From the NCBI GenBank assembly GCA_030837965.1, contig JAUTXP010000043.1, forward strand, positions 62,001 to 126,000: a DNA stretch of 64,000 nucleotides. The letters are read 5' to 3'. A program made the position numbers and the translations under genes. Below the pieces are notes generated by a model that saw only the letters and a program-made list of their open reading frames with translations, made no database searches and was not told where the DNA came from. Positions 33,866 through 42,228 of this stretch are shown in pieces. The first letter of the stretch is position 1. Every line of letters begins with the position of its first letter. Source of the stretch: Acidimicrobiaceae bacterium (GTDB lineage Bacteria > Actinomycetota > Acidimicrobiia > Acidimicrobiales > JAUTXP01).

Positions 33866-34848
33866 AGGGGCTCCGGCGCTTCGTCGCCCTCGCCGCCGTG
33901 GCCGCGCTGGGCGTGGCCGCAACCGTCCCGGCCTCGGCCGACCAGGTGACGGTCTCCATCACCAATCCCGGCGGGAGCCGCACGCTCTACGTCGAGAACC
34001 TGTTGGGCCAGCCGCTGACCGCGCTGGACTTCGGGACCAGCAGGAGCCAGCCCTTCCGGGTCCGCGTGGTCGACGCCACCATGGACCGCTCGGGCTTTCA
34101 AGTGCTCACGACCATGTCGCACCTCTACAAGGTCTCGGGCCAGTCGTACGACTGGGCCAGCAAGATCGCGTCGTCCGACCTGGCCATCTCCTATCCGCCC
34201 AACCCGTTGAACCTGCTGAACGTGCGGGCCGTGGTGGCGCCCATCTTCGACATGACCGAGACCCTCACCGGCACGCTTTGCACCACGGTGCAGGCCGCGG
34301 GCGGGTCGTGCACGGTGGCCATGTCCGCCATCGACGGGCTGCGTCAGACGGTGGACCTGGTGATCGACCTGGCCGACCTGAACAACCTTCCCCTGATCCC
34401 GCAGATCGGTGAGGTCGGCGACTTCACCTCGCCGGACTTCGCGGGCATCGGCGCCAACGACCCGGCCAAGCCGAACACCTTCACCCCCACCAACCGGCGG
34501 GTCATCTCCGGTGCCGTCTCGACCGCGACGACCACGCTCACCTCGGTGACCAACGCCTTGAAGGCACTCGTCGCCCAGCAGGCCGTGGGCTCGCTGGTCG
34601 ACCCCGACACGCTGAGCGGGGCCGTGCGTGACGCCTTGGGCGGACCGGTGTTCGACGCCCTGCCTGCTTCGAGCGTGCAGACGATCATGGACGGGCTGAC
34701 GGCCACGGTTCGAAACATCGCCTCGGCTGACATCGTCGGGCAGTCGGGCACGTACCTGTCGTATCCCAAGCTCGACGTGACCGTGCCGGACAACACCTCG
34801 CCCGGCAGCTACCAGGGCACGCTGGTGGTCACCGCCGTCCAGCTGTGA
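33862..34848 (+). CDS. Secreted beta-rich surface protein, WxL-cluster-like
   Basis: 328 residues from ATG 33862. Signal peptide MKGLRRFVALAAVAALGVAA, cleavage likely after ASA. The mature protein starts with a beta-rich domain (QVTVSITNPGGSRTLYVENL), has a helical middle (TTLTSVTNALKALVAQQAVG) and ends in a beta-strand tail (VTVPDNTSPGSYQGTLVVTA). That tail resembles the end of WxL-type and related wall-binding domains, although a WxL tripeptide is not seen. Two Cys at CTTVQAAGGSC. Coupled on both sides by overlapping stop/start codons. Presumed surface complex component. Confidence 0.65.
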   Translation: MKGLRRFVALAAVAALGVAATVPASADQVTVSITNPGGSRTLYVENLLGQPLTALDFGTSRSQPFRVRVVDATMDRSGFQVLTTMSHLYKVSGQSYDWASKIASSDLAISYPPNPLNLLNVRAVVAPIFDMTETLTGTLCTTVQAAGGSCTVAMSAIDGLRQTVDLVIDLADLNNLPLIPQIGEVGDFTSPDFAGIGANDPAKPNTFTPTNRRVISGAVSTATTTLTSVTNALKALVAQQAVGSLVDPDTLSGAVRDALGGPVFDALPASSVQTIMDGLTATVRNIASADIVGQSGTYLSYPKLDVTVPDNTSPGSYQGTLVVTAVQL

Positions 34849-35489
34849 GACGGACGATCCTGGCCCTCGGGCTCCTGTTCGCGACTTGGTGGCCGGCGCA
34901 GTCTGCGTCGGCCATCGAGACGTCCTCGTTCGGCCTCGGGCCGGCGGGGCCCTCGAGCCGGACCGCGCTGCACGAAGACGTTCGCCCGGGCCACCACACC
35001 GATGACGCCGTGCGGGTCTGGAACAAGACCGACAAGCCCGTGGTCGTGAACCTGGCCGTGCAAGGCGCCACCATCGACAAGGCCGGTCAGGTGAGCCTGG
35101 GCGGCAACGCCGGGGCAGCCCGCTGGGTGCGCCTCTCGTCGGCCAAGGTCACCCTCGCCCCTCATGCCTCGGTCGAGGTCCCGGTCGCGTTCGAAGGGCC
35201 GCGCACGATGCCCTCAGGGACGTCGACGGCGGCCATCGTGGCCGAGGCCGAGAGCGGGCCGGGCGGCTCGTCCAGCGTCGCCGTGCTCCAACGGGTCGCG
35301 CTGATGGTCTACGCCAAGGCGCCGACGGGTTCGCCGCTGCGGGCCGCGTTGGGCTGGGCCGCATGGGTTGCTGTCGCCTTGTTGGTCGGGGTGGTGGGCT
35401 ACGTGGCGTTCATGCGCAGGCCGCGTCGACAGGCCGTGCAGAGCCTGCGGCATGTGGGCGCGCTGGCACGCGTCCCGCACCCTTCCTAA
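34845..35489 (+). CDS. Membrane-anchored DUF916/WxLIP-like protein
   Basis: 214 residues, GTG at 34845 overlapping the upstream TGA. Signal peptide MRRTILALGLLFATWWPAQS. The exterior domain has the DUF916 (WxL-interacting protein) pattern: DVRPGHHTDDAVRVWNKTDK, then VVVNLAVQGATIDKAGQVSL, and VTLAPHASVEVPVAFEGPRT followed by PSGTSTAAIVA. One C-terminal membrane helix (GWAAWVAVALLVGVVGYVAF) and a basic cytoplasmic tail. In WxL clusters such proteins hold the secreted WxL partner at the envelope; here the likely partner is the preceding gene. Confidence 0.68.
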   Translation: MRRTILALGLLFATWWPAQSASAIETSSFGLGPAGPSSRTALHEDVRPGHHTDDAVRVWNKTDKPVVVNLAVQGATIDKAGQVSLGGNAGAARWVRLSSAKVTLAPHASVEVPVAFEGPRTMPSGTSTAAIVAEAESGPGGSSSVAVLQRVALMVYAKAPTGSPLRAALGWAAWVAVALLVGVVGYVAFMRRPRRQAVQSLRHVGALARVPHPS

Positions 35490-35520
35490 CTGCTCAGTCG
35501 GGTCAGTCGACTCAGTCGGG
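35490..35520. repeat. Short direct repeats between convergent genes
   Basis: The ~30-bp gap between the DUF916-like gene and the prenyl synthase contains repeats of the pentamer/hexamer CAGTCG and GGTCAG (CTCAGTCGGGTCAGT twice around a GACTC). They may be an imperfect hairpin or slippage product. Confidence 0.5.
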
Positions 35521-36576
35521 TCAGTGGTCGCGGCCGGCCACGTAGACGGCCAATGCCTCCAACTCCGTACGGGCCTCGTCGGTGATCGGCGTGCGGGCCA
35601 AGGCGAGCAGCGACTGGTCGAGCAGTTCGCCGATGCGGGCCTCCACCTTGTCCTTGGCGCCGGTGGCCACGAGCACCTCTTGCAGTTGCGTGATCTCGTC
35701 CTCGGCCAGATCGGGCGAGCCGAAGCGGCGGGCCAGCAGTTCGGCCGCAGCGCCGTCGGCCTCGGCCGCGGCCAGCGCGTACAGCGCGGTGGGCTTGCCC
35801 TCCCGCAGGTCCTCGCCCACCGGCTTGCCGGTCACGGCCGTGTCCCCGAAGACGCCGAGGAGGTCGTCGCGCAGTTGGAAGGCCTCGCCCAACGGCGCGC
35901 CGAACGCGGTCAGCGGGTCCTGCAATTCGTTCAGTCTTCCGGCCAACGCGGCACCCAGGTGCAGAGGCCGTTCGGTCGTGTAGCGACCGGACTTGTAGAT
36001 GCAGATGCGCCGGGCCGCGTCCACTGACGCGTCGCGCCGGACCGTGCCCAACAGGTCGAGGTATTGGCCGATGTTGACCTCGAGCCGAAGCTCGGTGAAC
36101 ACGTCCAGCGCGTCACCAGGCGCGTCCCGCAGGAACAGGTCGGCGTAGACGAAGGCCAGGTCGCCGACGAGGATCCCGACCCCTTCGCCAAAGCGCCTTG
36201 CCTCGCCGTGCCACTGGCCCGCAGCGTGCAGGTCTTGGAACAGCACATGGGTTGCGTCCAGGCCTCGGCGGGTGATGGAGCCGTCCATGATGTCGTCGTG
36301 GATGAGGGCGAAGGTGTGGAGCAGTTCGAGGGCCGCGCCCGCGTCGACCACCCTTGCCGCGTCGGGGTCGCCGCCCGCGCCCACGAAGGCCCAGTGGCAG
36401 AAGGCGGGCCGCAGCCGCTTGCCGCCTGCGAGGACAAGGCGCCGCAGCGCATCGAGGGGGGCGGCCAGGTCCGGGTCGACGGTGCGCCAACGCCCCAACT
36501 CGGCGACCAGCACCTCGTCGATGCGCTGTTGCACCCGGCTCGCGATCAGGGTGAGTCGGGCGGGCGCCTCGGTCAT
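35521..36576 (-). CDS. Polyprenyl (geranylgeranyl-type) diphosphate synthase
   Basis: 351 residues from ATG 36576; a second ATG 16 codons upstream is possible. A trans-isoprenyl diphosphate synthase that condenses IPP with an allylic diphosphate. First Asp-rich motif in HTFALIHDDIMDGSITRRG, second in FQLRDDLLGVFGD, plus the upstream GGKRLRPAFC and KSGRYTTERPL segments. Short chain-length residues before the first motif (LELLHTF) fit C15-C20 products, but this cannot be fixed by eye. dxs nearby supplies IPP precursor. Confidence 0.92.
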   Translation of the reverse strand: MTEAPARLTLIASRVQQRIDEVLVAELGRWRTVDPDLAAPLDALRRLVLAGGKRLRPAFCHWAFVGAGGDPDAARVVDAGAALELLHTFALIHDDIMDGSITRRGLDATHVLFQDLHAAGQWHGEARRFGEGVGILVGDLAFVYADLFLRDAPGDALDVFTELRLEVNIGQYLDLLGTVRRDASVDAARRICIYKSGRYTTERPLHLGAALAGRLNELQDPLTAFGAPLGEAFQLRDDLLGVFGDTAVTGKPVGEDLREGKPTALYALAAAEADGAAAELLARRFGSPDLAEDEITQLQEVLVATGAKDKVEARIGELLDQSLLALARTPITDEARTELEALAVYVAGRDH

Positions 36577-36622
36577 CGCCACGCGGTCGAGCCTAGGGGC
36601 CGCGCCGGTAGGGTGCCCGGCC

Positions 36623-37393
36623 ATGGCCTACACACCTTTCGACCTGACCGGGCGGGTGGCCTTGGTGACGGGCGGCAACGGCGGCATCGGGCTGGGCATG
36701 GCGTCGGCGTTGGCCGCGGCGGGCGCCGACGTGGCCGTGTGGGGCACCAATGAAGACAAGAACGATGCCGCTGTCGCCGCGCTGGCGGAGCACGGCACGC
36801 GGGTCGCCGCTTTCGTCTGCGATGTGGGTGACGAGGCCGCCGTCGAGTCCGCCTTCGCGGCGACGGTCGAGGCCTTCGGCCGGGTCGACACGTGCGTGGC
36901 CAACGCGGGCGTGGGCGGCGGCGGCGCGTCGTTCGTGGACCTGTCGATGGACGAGTGGCGCCGGGTCATGCGGGTCAACATGGAGGGCGCGTTCCTCACC
37001 CTTCGGGCCGCGGCCAGGCACATGGTGGAGCGGGGCCAAGGCGGGTCGCTGATCGGCGTGGCCAGCCTGGCCGCCATCGAGGGGGCGGCCCGCAACGAGC
37101 ACTACGCGGCGACCAAGGGCGGCCTGACGTCGATGATGCGGGGGTTGGCGGTGGAGTTGGCCCGGCACCGCATCAGGGCCAACTCGGTGCTGCCGGGCTG
37201 GATCGAGACGGCCATGACCGAGGGCGCGTTCGGCAACGAGCGCTTCACCGAGAAGGTGCTGCCGCGCGTGCCGCTGCGGCGGTGGGGGACGCCCGCCGAC
37301 TTCGGCGGCGTGGCCGTGTACCTGGCCAGCGATGCGTCCGGCTATCACACGGGCGACAGCTTCGTCATCGACGGCGGCTACGCCGTCTTCTAA
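36623..37393 (+). CDS. Short-chain dehydrogenase/reductase (SDR)
   Basis: 256 residues from ATG 36623, divergent from the prenyl synthase. Classical SDR: TGxxxGIG cofactor motif in VTGGNGGIGLGMASALAAAG, CDVGD, NAG in CVANAGVGGGG, the active-site YAATK in ARNEHYAATKGGLTSMMRG, and the NSVLPGWIETAMT region. C-terminal DSFVIDGGYAVF. NAD(P)H-dependent; substrate unknown. Confidence 0.93.
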   Translation: MAYTPFDLTGRVALVTGGNGGIGLGMASALAAAGADVAVWGTNEDKNDAAVAALAEHGTRVAAFVCDVGDEAAVESAFAATVEAFGRVDTCVANAGVGGGGASFVDLSMDEWRRVMRVNMEGAFLTLRAAARHMVERGQGGSLIGVASLAAIEGAARNEHYAATKGGLTSMMRGLAVELARHRIRANSVLPGWIETAMTEGAFGNERFTEKVLPRVPLRRWGTPADFGGVAVYLASDASGYHTGDSFVIDGGYAVF

Positions 37394-37399
37394 GCCGGA

Positions 37400-37442
37400 C
37401 TGGAGGACATGCCCTGTGGTTTCCGCAGGCCATGTCCTCCAG
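37400..37442. terminator. Strong hairpin between convergent genes
   Basis: CTGGAGGACATG at 37400-37411 pairs with CATGTCCTCCAG at 37431-37442. Inside it CCTG (37413) pairs with CAGG (37426), giving a 16-bp bulged stem. It lies 6 bp after the SDR stop and upstream of the end of the cyclic-nucleotide-binding gene, so it is probably a bidirectional, factor-assisted terminator. Confidence 0.7.
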
Positions 37443-37502
37443 ACGCGCGGGGGCGGGCGGCGGGGGCGGGGGGTGGCAGGGGGCGGGCGGCCCGCGGGCG
37501 GG

Positions 37503-37922
37503 TCAGACCTTGGCGTCGAGGTCGTGCAGGCGACGGGCCATGCCCGTGAGGAGGCGCACACTGATGGTCGGCACCTCGGACAGCAGGCCCTTGAACGAGC
37601 GTTGCGACAGCACCAGCACCTTGACCGGCGTGGTGGCGGTCACCGTGGCATTGCGGGGCGCCTTGTCCAGCAGGGCCAGCTCGCCGAACCACTCGCCCGC
37701 GCCGAGCACGGCCAGCTCCTTGCCCTTGCGGGTCACGCGTGCGCTGCCGGACAACAGGATGAAGAACTCCTGACCAGGGTCGCCCTCGCGCACCAGGGTC
37801 GTGCCCGGCTCGAAGGCCACCTCGTCGGTGTGCCTGCCGATCTCGCCCAGCTCCTTCTTGGTGCAGGCGCTGAACATCGGGACTTCGGCGAGGTGGGCCA
37901 GGTACTGGTCGCGTCGAGGCAT
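37503..37922 (-). CDS. Cyclic-nucleotide-binding-domain protein (CRP-like, no HTH)
   Basis: 139 residues from ATG 37922 with AGGAGAG upstream. A single cNMP-binding beta barrel: FEPGTTLVREGDPGQEFFIL, LLSGSARVTRKGKELAVLGA, then the phosphate-binding cassette GEWFGELALLDKAPRNATVT. The cassette GELALLD-x-x-x-RNATV keeps Glu and Arg, compatible with cAMP binding. No DNA-binding domain follows, so it is a regulatory or scaffold protein rather than a transcription factor. Preceded by repeat copy 4. Confidence 0.9.
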   Translation of the reverse strand: MPRRDQYLAHLAEVPMFSACTKKELGEIGRHTDEVAFEPGTTLVREGDPGQEFFILLSGSARVTRKGKELAVLGAGEWFGELALLDKAPRNATVTATTPVKVLVLSQRSFKGLLSEVPTISVRLLTGMARRLHDLDAKV

Positions 37923-37988
37923 GGCTCTCTCCTTCGGGAGAACGGGACGATATCCCTGCGAACCGCTCCGGCACGAAGCCCGAGCCGA

Positions 37989-38019
37989 CTTTTCCACAGC
38001 AGCAGGTGCTGTGGAAAAG
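37989..38019. repeat. Palindromic repeat copy 4
   Basis: Same arms, loop GCAGG; outer bases extend the pairing by one (ACTTTTCC/GGAAAAGT). It abuts the stop codon (38020) of the PAP2 gene and lies 67 bp upstream of the cyclic-nucleotide-binding gene start, in a tandem arrangement. Confidence 0.95.
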
Positions 38020-38832
38020 TTAACGGCCGCGGGCGGCCCTGGTGTTGAAGGCCGTGATCAGCCGACCCAGTCCGAATCCGCAGGCCAGCACCACGGCCCC
38101 GCCCACGGCGTCGAGGATGTAGTGGTTGGCCGTGACCACGATGGCGAACAGGGTGAGGAACGGATAGGCCAGGGCCAGGGCCTTGGCCCATGGACGTTTC
38201 AGCATCGGCAGCAGCACCAGCGCCGACCATGACGACCAGGCGAAGTGCAGGCTGGGCATGGCCGCGTACTGGTTCGAGATCTTCTGCATGGCTCCCGAGT
38301 CGAACGACCACAGGCCGCCGAAGCGCTGCAGCGTGTCCACGAAGCCGTACTCGTGGAGCAGCCGAGGGGGCATGAGGGGGAAGGCCGCGAACCCGATCAA
38401 GGCCAGCGCGGTGGTGCAGGCCAGCGTGTTGCGCCAAAGCGGATACCGGTCCTTCATGCGCCGGAACAGCACGATCAACGCGACGGCCGTCACCACGAAA
38501 TGGGCGGTCCCGTAGAACACGTCCCAGAACTGGATGAACCACCGATAGGGCAGGAACAGGTCTTGGATGCGGTGCTCTTGGAAGGCGCCGACCAGCCGTT
38601 CGAGACGGATCACTCGATGCGCGTTGGTGCGGGCGTGGGTAGCGGACACGGTGGCCGATCCCTGCGTGTTCCGCACCGCCGTGTAGATGGCGTAGAAGGC
38701 CAGGATGTAAAGCAGCTCGCGCCACCATCGGAGGCGGGGCCGAGCCCCGACGGCATCGACCCCATCGGCGCCGACGCCGCTGTCCCCGCCGACCCCGCCG
38801 ACGGTCTCGGTCGCTCCCGCTCCTGCGCTCAC
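38020..38832 (-). CDS. PAP2-family (inositol-phosphotransferase Aur1/Ipt1-like) membrane protein
   Basis: 270 residues, GTG at 38832 overlapping the preceding stop. N-terminal Gly/Val-rich repetitive tail (GGVGGDSGVGADGVDAVG), then about six membrane helices. The PAP2 catalytic motifs are MPPRLLHEYGF, QYAAMPSLHFAWSSWSALVL and ANHYILDAVGGAVV, that is PSLH with its His and the final H-x3-D. Likely hydrolyses or transfers a lipid-linked phosphate at the outer membrane face. Coupled with a flippase-like gene. Confidence 0.88.
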   Translation of the reverse strand: MSAGAGATETVGGVGGDSGVGADGVDAVGARPRLRWWRELLYILAFYAIYTAVRNTQGSATVSATHARTNAHRVIRLERLVGAFQEHRIQDLFLPYRWFIQFWDVFYGTAHFVVTAVALIVLFRRMKDRYPLWRNTLACTTALALIGFAAFPLMPPRLLHEYGFVDTLQRFGGLWSFDSGAMQKISNQYAAMPSLHFAWSSWSALVLLPMLKRPWAKALALAYPFLTLFAIVVTANHYILDAVGGAVVLACGFGLGRLITAFNTRAARGR

Positions 38833-39818
38833 GCCATGGTCCGCTGTCGGACCCGGCCCCCGCCGGTGGCGAATGCGGGCGCGCCGGCCAGGCTGGCCAC
38901 CAGGTTCACGCCGTAGACGAGCACGCCAAGGGCGATGGCCTCGTGCGTGGCCACGCCGAGAGGGTGAAGGAACAGCACGAATGCACCTTCGCGCACGCCG
39001 AGCCCGCCGATGGTGACGGGCAGCACTTGCACGATGGCCACCGCAGGCATGAAGGCGAGCATGGCCGTCCAGCCCACGTCCATGCCCAACGCGGCCGCGG
39101 CCAAGAACGCGGCCAGCACGACGGCGAGCTGGTACACGAAGCCCGCCACCAACACCTCGACCGCGGCGGCCGGGTGCTCGCGGAACCTGACCAGTCCCAA
39201 GTGGACGGCGGCCACGAACCGGCGCCAGCCCTCGGAATGCCCGAGCCGTCCGCCCACGCGCGGGCTGGCCGCGCTGATCAGGACCACGCCAAGCAGTACG
39301 AGCGTGCCGACCGATATGGCCTCGGCCACATGACTGGCCGCGCCCAGCCCCCGCAGGCTCGGGTTGACCGTCAGCCCGACCAAGGTGATGACGGGCAGCA
39401 CGATCCACCCGGACAGACGCTCCAACACCACCGACGCGAACGTCGTCGGCCGTTTGCCGTTGGCCGCGGACAGGCGGGTCACCCGCAGCACGTCCCCGCC
39501 GATGGTGGACGGCAGGAAGTTGCTGACGAAGAGGCCCGCGAACGTGTGCACCACAAGGGCGACCAGGCCCGCGGGGGCCTCGAGCGCGGTCAGCACACGC
39601 TGCCAGCGCACGGCCGAAAGCACGACGCCGACCAGGGTCACGGCGATGGCCGCGGCCAGGTCCACGACGGCATGCGAGTCCCACTGCGTGAACAGGCTGC
39701 GCAGGTGCACCCGCCGGAGCAGCACGATCAGCATCAACGCCGACACGACGGCCCGCAGCAGGGGAGCGGCCGAGCGCAGGCGCGCGCCGAAGCCGCCCTC
39801 GCTCGTCCCGGTGGTCAC
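38829..39818 (-). CDS. Lysylphosphatidylglycerol synthase TM-like (UPF0104/YbhN) membrane protein
   Basis: 329 residues, GTG at 39818. Eight or so membrane helices. Family motifs: LSAVRWQRVLTALEAP, VVHTFAGLFVSNFLPSTIGG, DVLRVTRLSAANGKRPTTFA, SVVLERLSGWIVLPV, and PVTIGGLGVREGAFVLFLHP near the C-terminus. Such proteins are thought to act as lipid flippases or membrane parts of lipid-modifying systems. Coupled to the PAP2 protein downstream, suggesting a joint lipid/glycan role. Confidence 0.88.
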   Translation of the reverse strand: MTTGTSEGGFGARLRSAAPLLRAVVSALMLIVLLRRVHLRSLFTQWDSHAVVDLAAAIAVTLVGVVLSAVRWQRVLTALEAPAGLVALVVHTFAGLFVSNFLPSTIGGDVLRVTRLSAANGKRPTTFASVVLERLSGWIVLPVITLVGLTVNPSLRGLGAASHVAEAISVGTLVLLGVVLISAASPRVGGRLGHSEGWRRFVAAVHLGLVRFREHPAAAVEVLVAGFVYQLAVVLAAFLAAAALGMDVGWTAMLAFMPAVAIVQVLPVTIGGLGVREGAFVLFLHPLGVATHEAIALGVLVYGVNLVASLAGAPAFATGGGRVRQRTMA

Positions 39819-39838
39819 CCTCCTAGGGTAAAGCAGCG

Positions 39839-40603
39839 GTGGCCCCTGAACGGCCGGATCGGCGCCTGCTGCTGGTGCATGGGTTCGGCGGATCGCGTCT
39901 CGACTTCGCCGACTGGCTTCCTCGATTCGATGCCGCGGGCTGGCAGGCCCACGCCGTAGAACTGCCTGGCCACGGCTCGGCCCTGGCCGACCCCACGGGC
40001 TATTCACTGTCCGCCTTCGCCGACTTCGTCCTGGCCGAGGCCGACCGTCTGGGCTGGCCCCGCTTCATGCTGCTCGGCCACTCGATGGGCGGCATGATCG
40101 CCCAACTCGTCGCCCTCGGCCGCGGTGCCGATCGGCTCGACGGGCTCATCCTCATGGGCACCAGCCACGGCCCCATCCCGGTCGAGCGCGACGTGATCGA
40201 GCTGGGCCAGTCCATCGTCCGCTCGGGCGGCCTGGCCGCGTTGGTGGAGGCCCAGCGGGGCAGGCCGGGCTCGTCCTCCCACGAGCGCCTGCTGCGGGAC
40301 CGGCCCGGTTACCGGGAGTTCATGGAGTCCAAGGCCCTGGCCATGGACCCGGCCATGTGGCTGGCCTTGGTCGAGGAGATGGCCGGCCAGGCCGACCGGT
40401 TGGACGGGCTGCGTTCGCTTGCACTAGCCACGCTGGTTGTGGTGGGCGAGCAGGACGACTTCCGACCGGCCTGTGAACGGCTGGCCCAGGCCATCCCCGG
40501 CGCCCGCCTGGCCGTCATCGCCGACGCGGGCCACTCGCCGCAGTTCGAGGCGCCCGAGGCCTGGTGGCATGAGATCAGTTCGTTCTTGGAGGAGGTCGGT
40601 TGA
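39839..40603 (+). CDS. Alpha/beta hydrolase
   Basis: 254 residues, GTG at 39839. Core motifs: LLLVHGFGGSRLDFADWLPR with the oxyanion HG, nucleophile Ser in MLLGHSMGGMIAQL, Asp in LVVVGEQDDFRPA and His in IADAGHSPQFEAPEAW. Resembles MenH/pimeloyl-esterase-like small hydrolases. The last codon overlaps the next start (TGATG), so it is co-translated with the TPP enzyme. Substrate unknown. Confidence 0.9.
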   Translation: MAPERPDRRLLLVHGFGGSRLDFADWLPRFDAAGWQAHAVELPGHGSALADPTGYSLSAFADFVLAEADRLGWPRFMLLGHSMGGMIAQLVALGRGADRLDGLILMGTSHGPIPVERDVIELGQSIVRSGGLAALVEAQRGRPGSSSHERLLRDRPGYREFMESKALAMDPAMWLALVEEMAGQADRLDGLRSLALATLVVVGEQDDFRPACERLAQAIPGARLAVIADAGHSPQFEAPEAWWHEISSFLEEVG

Positions 40604-42228
40604 TGGGCAGCACCATGGACGGCAACGGCGGCGACCTGGCTTTGGCCGCGCTGGCCGCGTACGGCGTGCGCGAGCTGTTCACCTTGAACGGCGCCCACAT
40701 CTGGCCTCTGTACGACGCTGCTCGACGGGCCGACGTCCGCCTGATCGACACCCGCCACGAACAGACCGCGGCCTTCGCGGCCGAAGGCCTGGCCAAGCTT
40801 CTTCGCCGACCGGCCGTGGCTGCGTTGACCGCAGGGCCTGGGGTCACCAACGGCATCTCGCCGGTGGCCTCGGCCCAGTCCACCGGCGCACCTCTGATCG
40901 TGTTGGGCGGGCGGGCGCCCGCCGGGCGGTGGGGCCACGGGTCGTTGCAGGAGTTCGACCACGTCCCGCTGCTCACGCCCATCACCAAGTTCGCGGCGAC
41001 TGCGCCCACCACCGATGCCATCGCCTCCGTTGTGGGCCAAGCCGCGGCGGCCGCGTCCACTCCCCATCGGGGACCCGCCTTCGTGGACATCGGCATCGAC
41101 GTGATCTTCGGCCAGGCCGCGGGCGTGGAGGTCCCGGCCGCGGTAGACGGCCGCGGCGTGGAGCCCGACGCGGATCAGGCCATGAAGGCGGCTGCCCTGT
41201 TGGCTGCGGCCGATCGGCCCGTCCTCGTGGCCGGCACCGACGTGTGGTGGAACGGGGCCGAGGACGCGCTGCGAGCGGTGGTCGAGGGCCTGCGCGTGCC
41301 GACGTTCTTGAACGGGCTGGGCCGAGGATGTCTGCCCGCTGACCACCAGCTCGCCTTCTCGCGCACCCGCAGCTTCTTGAAGCAGGCCGACGTCATCGTC
41401 GTGGTGGGCACGCCGATGGACTTCCGCCTGTCCTTCGGGCGGTTCGGCGACGCCCAGGTCGTGCACATCGCCGACGACCCGTCCGTTCTGGCGTCGCATG
41501 TGGACCTGGCCGCGGGCGTCCCCGGCGACTTGAGAACGATTCTCAATCTCGTTTCCGACTTCTCCGGGTCTCGGGCCGACCACGAGCCGTGGATCGCCAA
41601 ACTGCGTGACGAGGAGGACGCGCGCCGGGCGTCGGAGGCCGACGATCTCGCCGTCGACACTGACCCAATCCACCCCGCTCGGATCTATGGCGAGTTGCGG
41701 CCCCGCCTCGACCGCGACGCGGTGGTGGTCAACGACGGCGGCGACTTCGTGTCCTTCAGCGGCAAGTACGTCGAGTCGTTCCAGCCCGGATGCTGGCTCG
41801 ACCCTGGCCCGCTCGGCTGCCTGGGCACGGGGCTGGGCTACTCCATCGCGGCGCGGGTGGCCCACCCTGACCGGCAGGTGGTGGCCTTGTTGGGCGATGG
41901 CGCGGCCGGATTCTCGCTGATGGACGTGGACACCTTGGTGCGCCACCAACTTCCGGTCGTGATGGTCGTGGGCAACAACGGCATCTGGGGGCTGGAGAAG
42001 ATCCCGATGCAGATGATCTACGACGGATGGGACGCGGCCTGCGACCTCCAGCCGGGGTGTCGCTACGACGACGTGGTCAAGGCGCTGGGCGGGGCAGGCG
42101 AGACGGTCACCTCGCCGGGCGAGATCGGCCCCGCCTTGGACCGGGCATTCGCCGCGGGCGTGCCCTATCTGGTGAACGTGCTGACCGACCCGAAGGTCGC
42201 CTACCCCCGAAGCTCCTCGCTCGTCTGA
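40603..42228 (+). CDS. Acetolactate synthase-like TPP-dependent enzyme
   Basis: 541 residues from ATG 40603. Three-domain TPP enzyme: the pyrimidine-binding Glu in RHEQTAAFAAEGLAKLLRRP, AALTAGPGVTNGISPVASAQ, a central domain (ADRPVLVAGTDVWWNGAEDA), and the PP-binding motif LLGDGAAGFSLMDVDTLVRH followed by VGNNGIWGLEKIPM. Related to acetolactate synthase large subunits, oxalyl-CoA decarboxylases and benzaldehyde-lyase-type enzymes; the true reaction cannot be named by eye. No ilvN/ilvC neighbours, so it is unlikely to be the biosynthetic AHAS. Confidence 0.87.
   Translation: MGSTMDGNGGDLALAALAAYGVRELFTLNGAHIWPLYDAARRADVRLIDTRHEQTAAFAAEGLAKLLRRPAVAALTAGPGVTNGISPVASAQSTGAPLIVLGGRAPAGRWGHGSLQEFDHVPLLTPITKFAATAPTTDAIASVVGQAAAAASTPHRGPAFVDIGIDVIFGQAAGVEVPAAVDGRGVEPDADQAMKAAALLAAADRPVLVAGTDVWWNGAEDALRAVVEGLRVPTFLNGLGRGCLPADHQLAFSRTRSFLKQADVIVVVGTPMDFRLSFGRFGDAQVVHIADDPSVLASHVDLAAGVPGDLRTILNLVSDFSGSRADHEPWIAKLRDEEDARRASEADDLAVDTDPIHPARIYGELRPRLDRDAVVVNDGGDFVSFSGKYVESFQPGCWLDPGPLGCLGTGLGYSIAARVAHPDRQVVALLGDGAAGFSLMDVDTLVRHQLPVVMVVGNNGIWGLEKIPMQMIYDGWDAACDLQPGCRYDDVVKALGGAGETVTSPGEIGPALDRAFAAGVPYLVNVLTDPKVAYPRSSSLV

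Noticed and set aside
40603-42228. Biosynthetic acetolactate synthase IlvB
   Set aside because: No small subunit or ilv neighbours, and sits with a hydrolase and thioesterase; kept as a family-level call.
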